DNA of 64,000 bases, taken from positions 1-64,000 of the forward strand of contig NZ_AEWH01000044.1 of NCBI RefSeq assembly GCF_000190475.1, read 5' to 3'. A program made the translations under genes and the position numbers. The DNA comes from Ornithinibacillus scapharcae TW25 (GTDB taxonomy: Bacteria; Bacillota; Bacilli; Bacillales; Amphibacillaceae). Shown here one piece after another: positions 62,909-64,000 of the stretch. The notes under the pieces are model-generated. The model searched no databases. It was not told the DNA's origin and saw only the letters and a program-made list of their open reading frames with translations. Every line of letters starts with the position of its first letter. The first letter of the stretch is position 1.

Positions 62909-63019
62909 GTCAATTCGTGCCCCTTCAATTACAGCTTTCAAGTTTCTTTTTCATTGTATCAAAATTAGCATAATTTGCACTTGATTTATCCTAAAGTCGA
63001 TATATAAGTAATGTTTCTT

Positions 63020-63047
63020 TTGCTTATAAACCAATTTATATTATAAT
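63020..63047 (+). promoter_or_regulatory. candidate promoter of ylbP
   Basis: TTGCTT (63020-63025) and TATAAT (63042-63047) are 16 bases apart, about 50 bases before the ylbP start. Confidence 0.5.
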
Positions 63048-63099
63048 AAAATTAATTGCAAAAATGATAAATTTTTCTGACAACATGGGGGTTGGTAAA

Positions 63100-63585
63100 A
63101 TGGGTGATGTGAAAGTTGAAAGACTACTAATTAACTATAAAACATTAGAAGAATTCAAGCGTTTTAAAGAGTATGGACATCAAGAGTTATCCATGCTAGA
63201 AGACCTACAGACAAATATCATAGAGAATGATAGTGAATCACCTTTTTATGGTATATACTATGGTGGATCTTTGGTGGCGAGAATGAGTCTATACAAGGTA
63301 AACAGAAAATATGATCAGTACTTCGAACCAAGTCATGATTATCTGGAACTTTGGAAACTTGAAGTATTACCTCACTACCAAGGACAAGGGTACGGTAAGA
63401 AACTAGTGGAATTTGCGAAAGAATACAATATTCCTATAAAGACAAATCCACGAATTAACTCTCAAGGTTTTTGGGAAAAAATGGGCTTTCAAAAGGCAAC
63501 ATACGAAATGGAGAGAGATTTTGGACAAAATCCTTTACTTTGGTTACCTGAAGGGGTAAGTGAACGTCATTCGAATAAAATGTAA
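63100..63585 (+). CDS. ylbP: GNAT-family N-acetyltransferase YlbP
   Basis: This 161-residue protein matches B. subtilis YlbP closely (VERLLINYKTLEEFK, QELSMLEDLQTNIIENDSES). The GNAT acetyl-CoA motif is LEVLPHYQGQGYGKKLV (about 92-108). The substrate is unknown. The ATG at 63100 after GGGGGTTGG is chosen over an earlier in-frame ATG. It is on the plus strand, convergent with the RsfA-like gene, with a shared terminator between them. Confidence 0.88.
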   Translation: MGDVKVERLLINYKTLEEFKRFKEYGHQELSMLEDLQTNIIENDSESPFYGIYYGGSLVARMSLYKVNRKYDQYFEPSHDYLELWKLEVLPHYQGQGYGKKLVEFAKEYNIPIKTNPRINSQGFWEKMGFQKATYEMERDFGQNPLLWLPEGVSERHSNKM

Positions 63586-63599
63586 GCCATTTCAAACGA

Positions 63600-63640
63600 T
63601 AAAAAGAGGCTTCTCACTAGATTGAGAAGTCTCTTTTTAT
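63600..63640. terminator. bidirectional terminator between ylbP and the RsfA-like gene
   Basis: AAAAAGAGGCTTCTC pairs with GAGAAGTCTCTTTTT (one G-T mismatch or wobble) around a seven-base loop. The A/T ends provide T tracts on both strands. Confidence 0.85.
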
Positions 63641-63715
63641 TGCAGATAGAAAGACTAGTAGTCTTCCAACTGCATCACCTTCTATTTGACCAACTTATAA
63701 ATGCAAAAATTTTCG

Positions 63716-64000
63716 TTAGTTCTTTTCCTTAATCCACTTCCAAAGATTACCCATTTCTTCCCAAGCGTTTTCATAGCGTTGTAATTGTAAACGTAACTTT
63801 TTATTTTCTTCTTCCAATTTTTTTAATAATTTCTCCTGTTCTTTTTTGGCTAAATCTTGATGCTCAGCAAAGTTTGATTTCATTTTTTCCAATAGCATAA
63901 TGGCAGACTCAATCGTATCCTTCTCATCCCCATTTTCTACTTTGTCTATATTCCACAATGCTTTTCTCCCACCCAGTTTCCGTTCTTCCTTTGCTCGTTG
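63716..64000 (-). CDS. C-terminal part of a probable RsfA-family transcription factor (partial)
   Basis: The frame is open to the window edge; the visible 94 or so residues begin QRAKEERKLGGRKALW and end KWIKEKN. Most of it is a lysine/glutamate coiled coil (EQEKLLKKLEEENKKLRLQL) of leucine-zipper type. In B. subtilis ylbP is next to ylbO (gerR), an RsfA-like regulator with an N-terminal Myb domain and a C-terminal coiled coil. That context suggests the same gene, but the DNA-binding part is not in view. Confidence 0.55.
   Translation of the reverse strand, partial: QRAKEERKLGGRKALWNIDKVENGDEKDTIESAIMLLEKMKSNFAEHQDLAKKEQEKLLKKLEEENKKLRLQLQRYENAWEEMGNLWKWIKEKN

Overview
The window is a compact stretch of core chromosome from an AT-rich, endospore-forming Firmicute of the family Bacillaceae. 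The mother-cell and forespore sporulation genes (spoVM, spoIIGA, sigE, sigG, spoVD, spoVE), the bacillithiol gene bshC next to a DUF3397 membrane protein, and a gene order close to Bacillus subtilis point to a lineage such as Oceanobacillus, Virgibacillus or a relative. That placement comes from remembered gene order and protein similarity, not from a search. Nearly everything is on the minus strand, so transcription runs from high to low coordinates. Only rpmB, rqcH and ylbP are on the plus strand.

Layout from high to low coordinates: (1) 60.2-64 kb: the end of an RsfA-like gene, ylbP, a DUF3397 gene and bshC. (2) 44.2-60.6 kb: the dcw cell-wall and division cluster, mraZ-rsmH-ftsL-pbpB-spoVD-murE-murF-mraY-murD-spoVE-divIB-ftsA-ftsZ. 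(3) 41.2-43.8 kb: spoIIGA-sigE-sigG. (4) 37-41.1 kb: ylmC-pgeF-ylmE-sepF-ylmG-ylmH-divIVA. (5) 32.3-37 kb: T-box-controlled ileS, then lspA and rluD. (6) 22-32.3 kb: the pyrimidine operon pyrR-B-C-carA-carB-K-D-F-E with two PyrR attenuators. (7) 16.5-21.9 kb: a LysR regulator, rqcH and a P-type Ca2+ ATPase. (8) 0-16.3 kb: yloC-remA-gmk-rpoZ-coaBC-priA-fmt-rsmB-prpC-prkC-rsgA-rpe-thiN-spoVM, then rpmB (plus strand) and yloU-fakA.

The genes form a coherent growth-and-division block: lipid II precursor enzymes, septal synthases and the Z-ring; sporulation versions of the same machinery; translation factors; de novo UMP synthesis; and the PrkC/PrpC signalling pair that senses muropeptides. Many junctions overlap by a few bases. 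Many genes start with TTG or GTG placed by a strong Shine-Dalgarno sequence.

No foreign island, phage, IS element or CRISPR array was seen. The points worth a second look are subtle. sigE and pyrC are each broken by a one-base contraction of a coding-strand A run, most likely sequence errors. A three-segment RNA structure overlaps the spoVE start. Upstream of mraZ there is a 10-bp-phased MraZ box array, with an oppositely oriented pair behind bshC. A hairpin abuts the sigG Shine-Dalgarno. The 27-residue spoVM gene is present. Several neighbours usual in B. subtilis (def, rlmN, pyrP, murG, murB) are absent from these loci.
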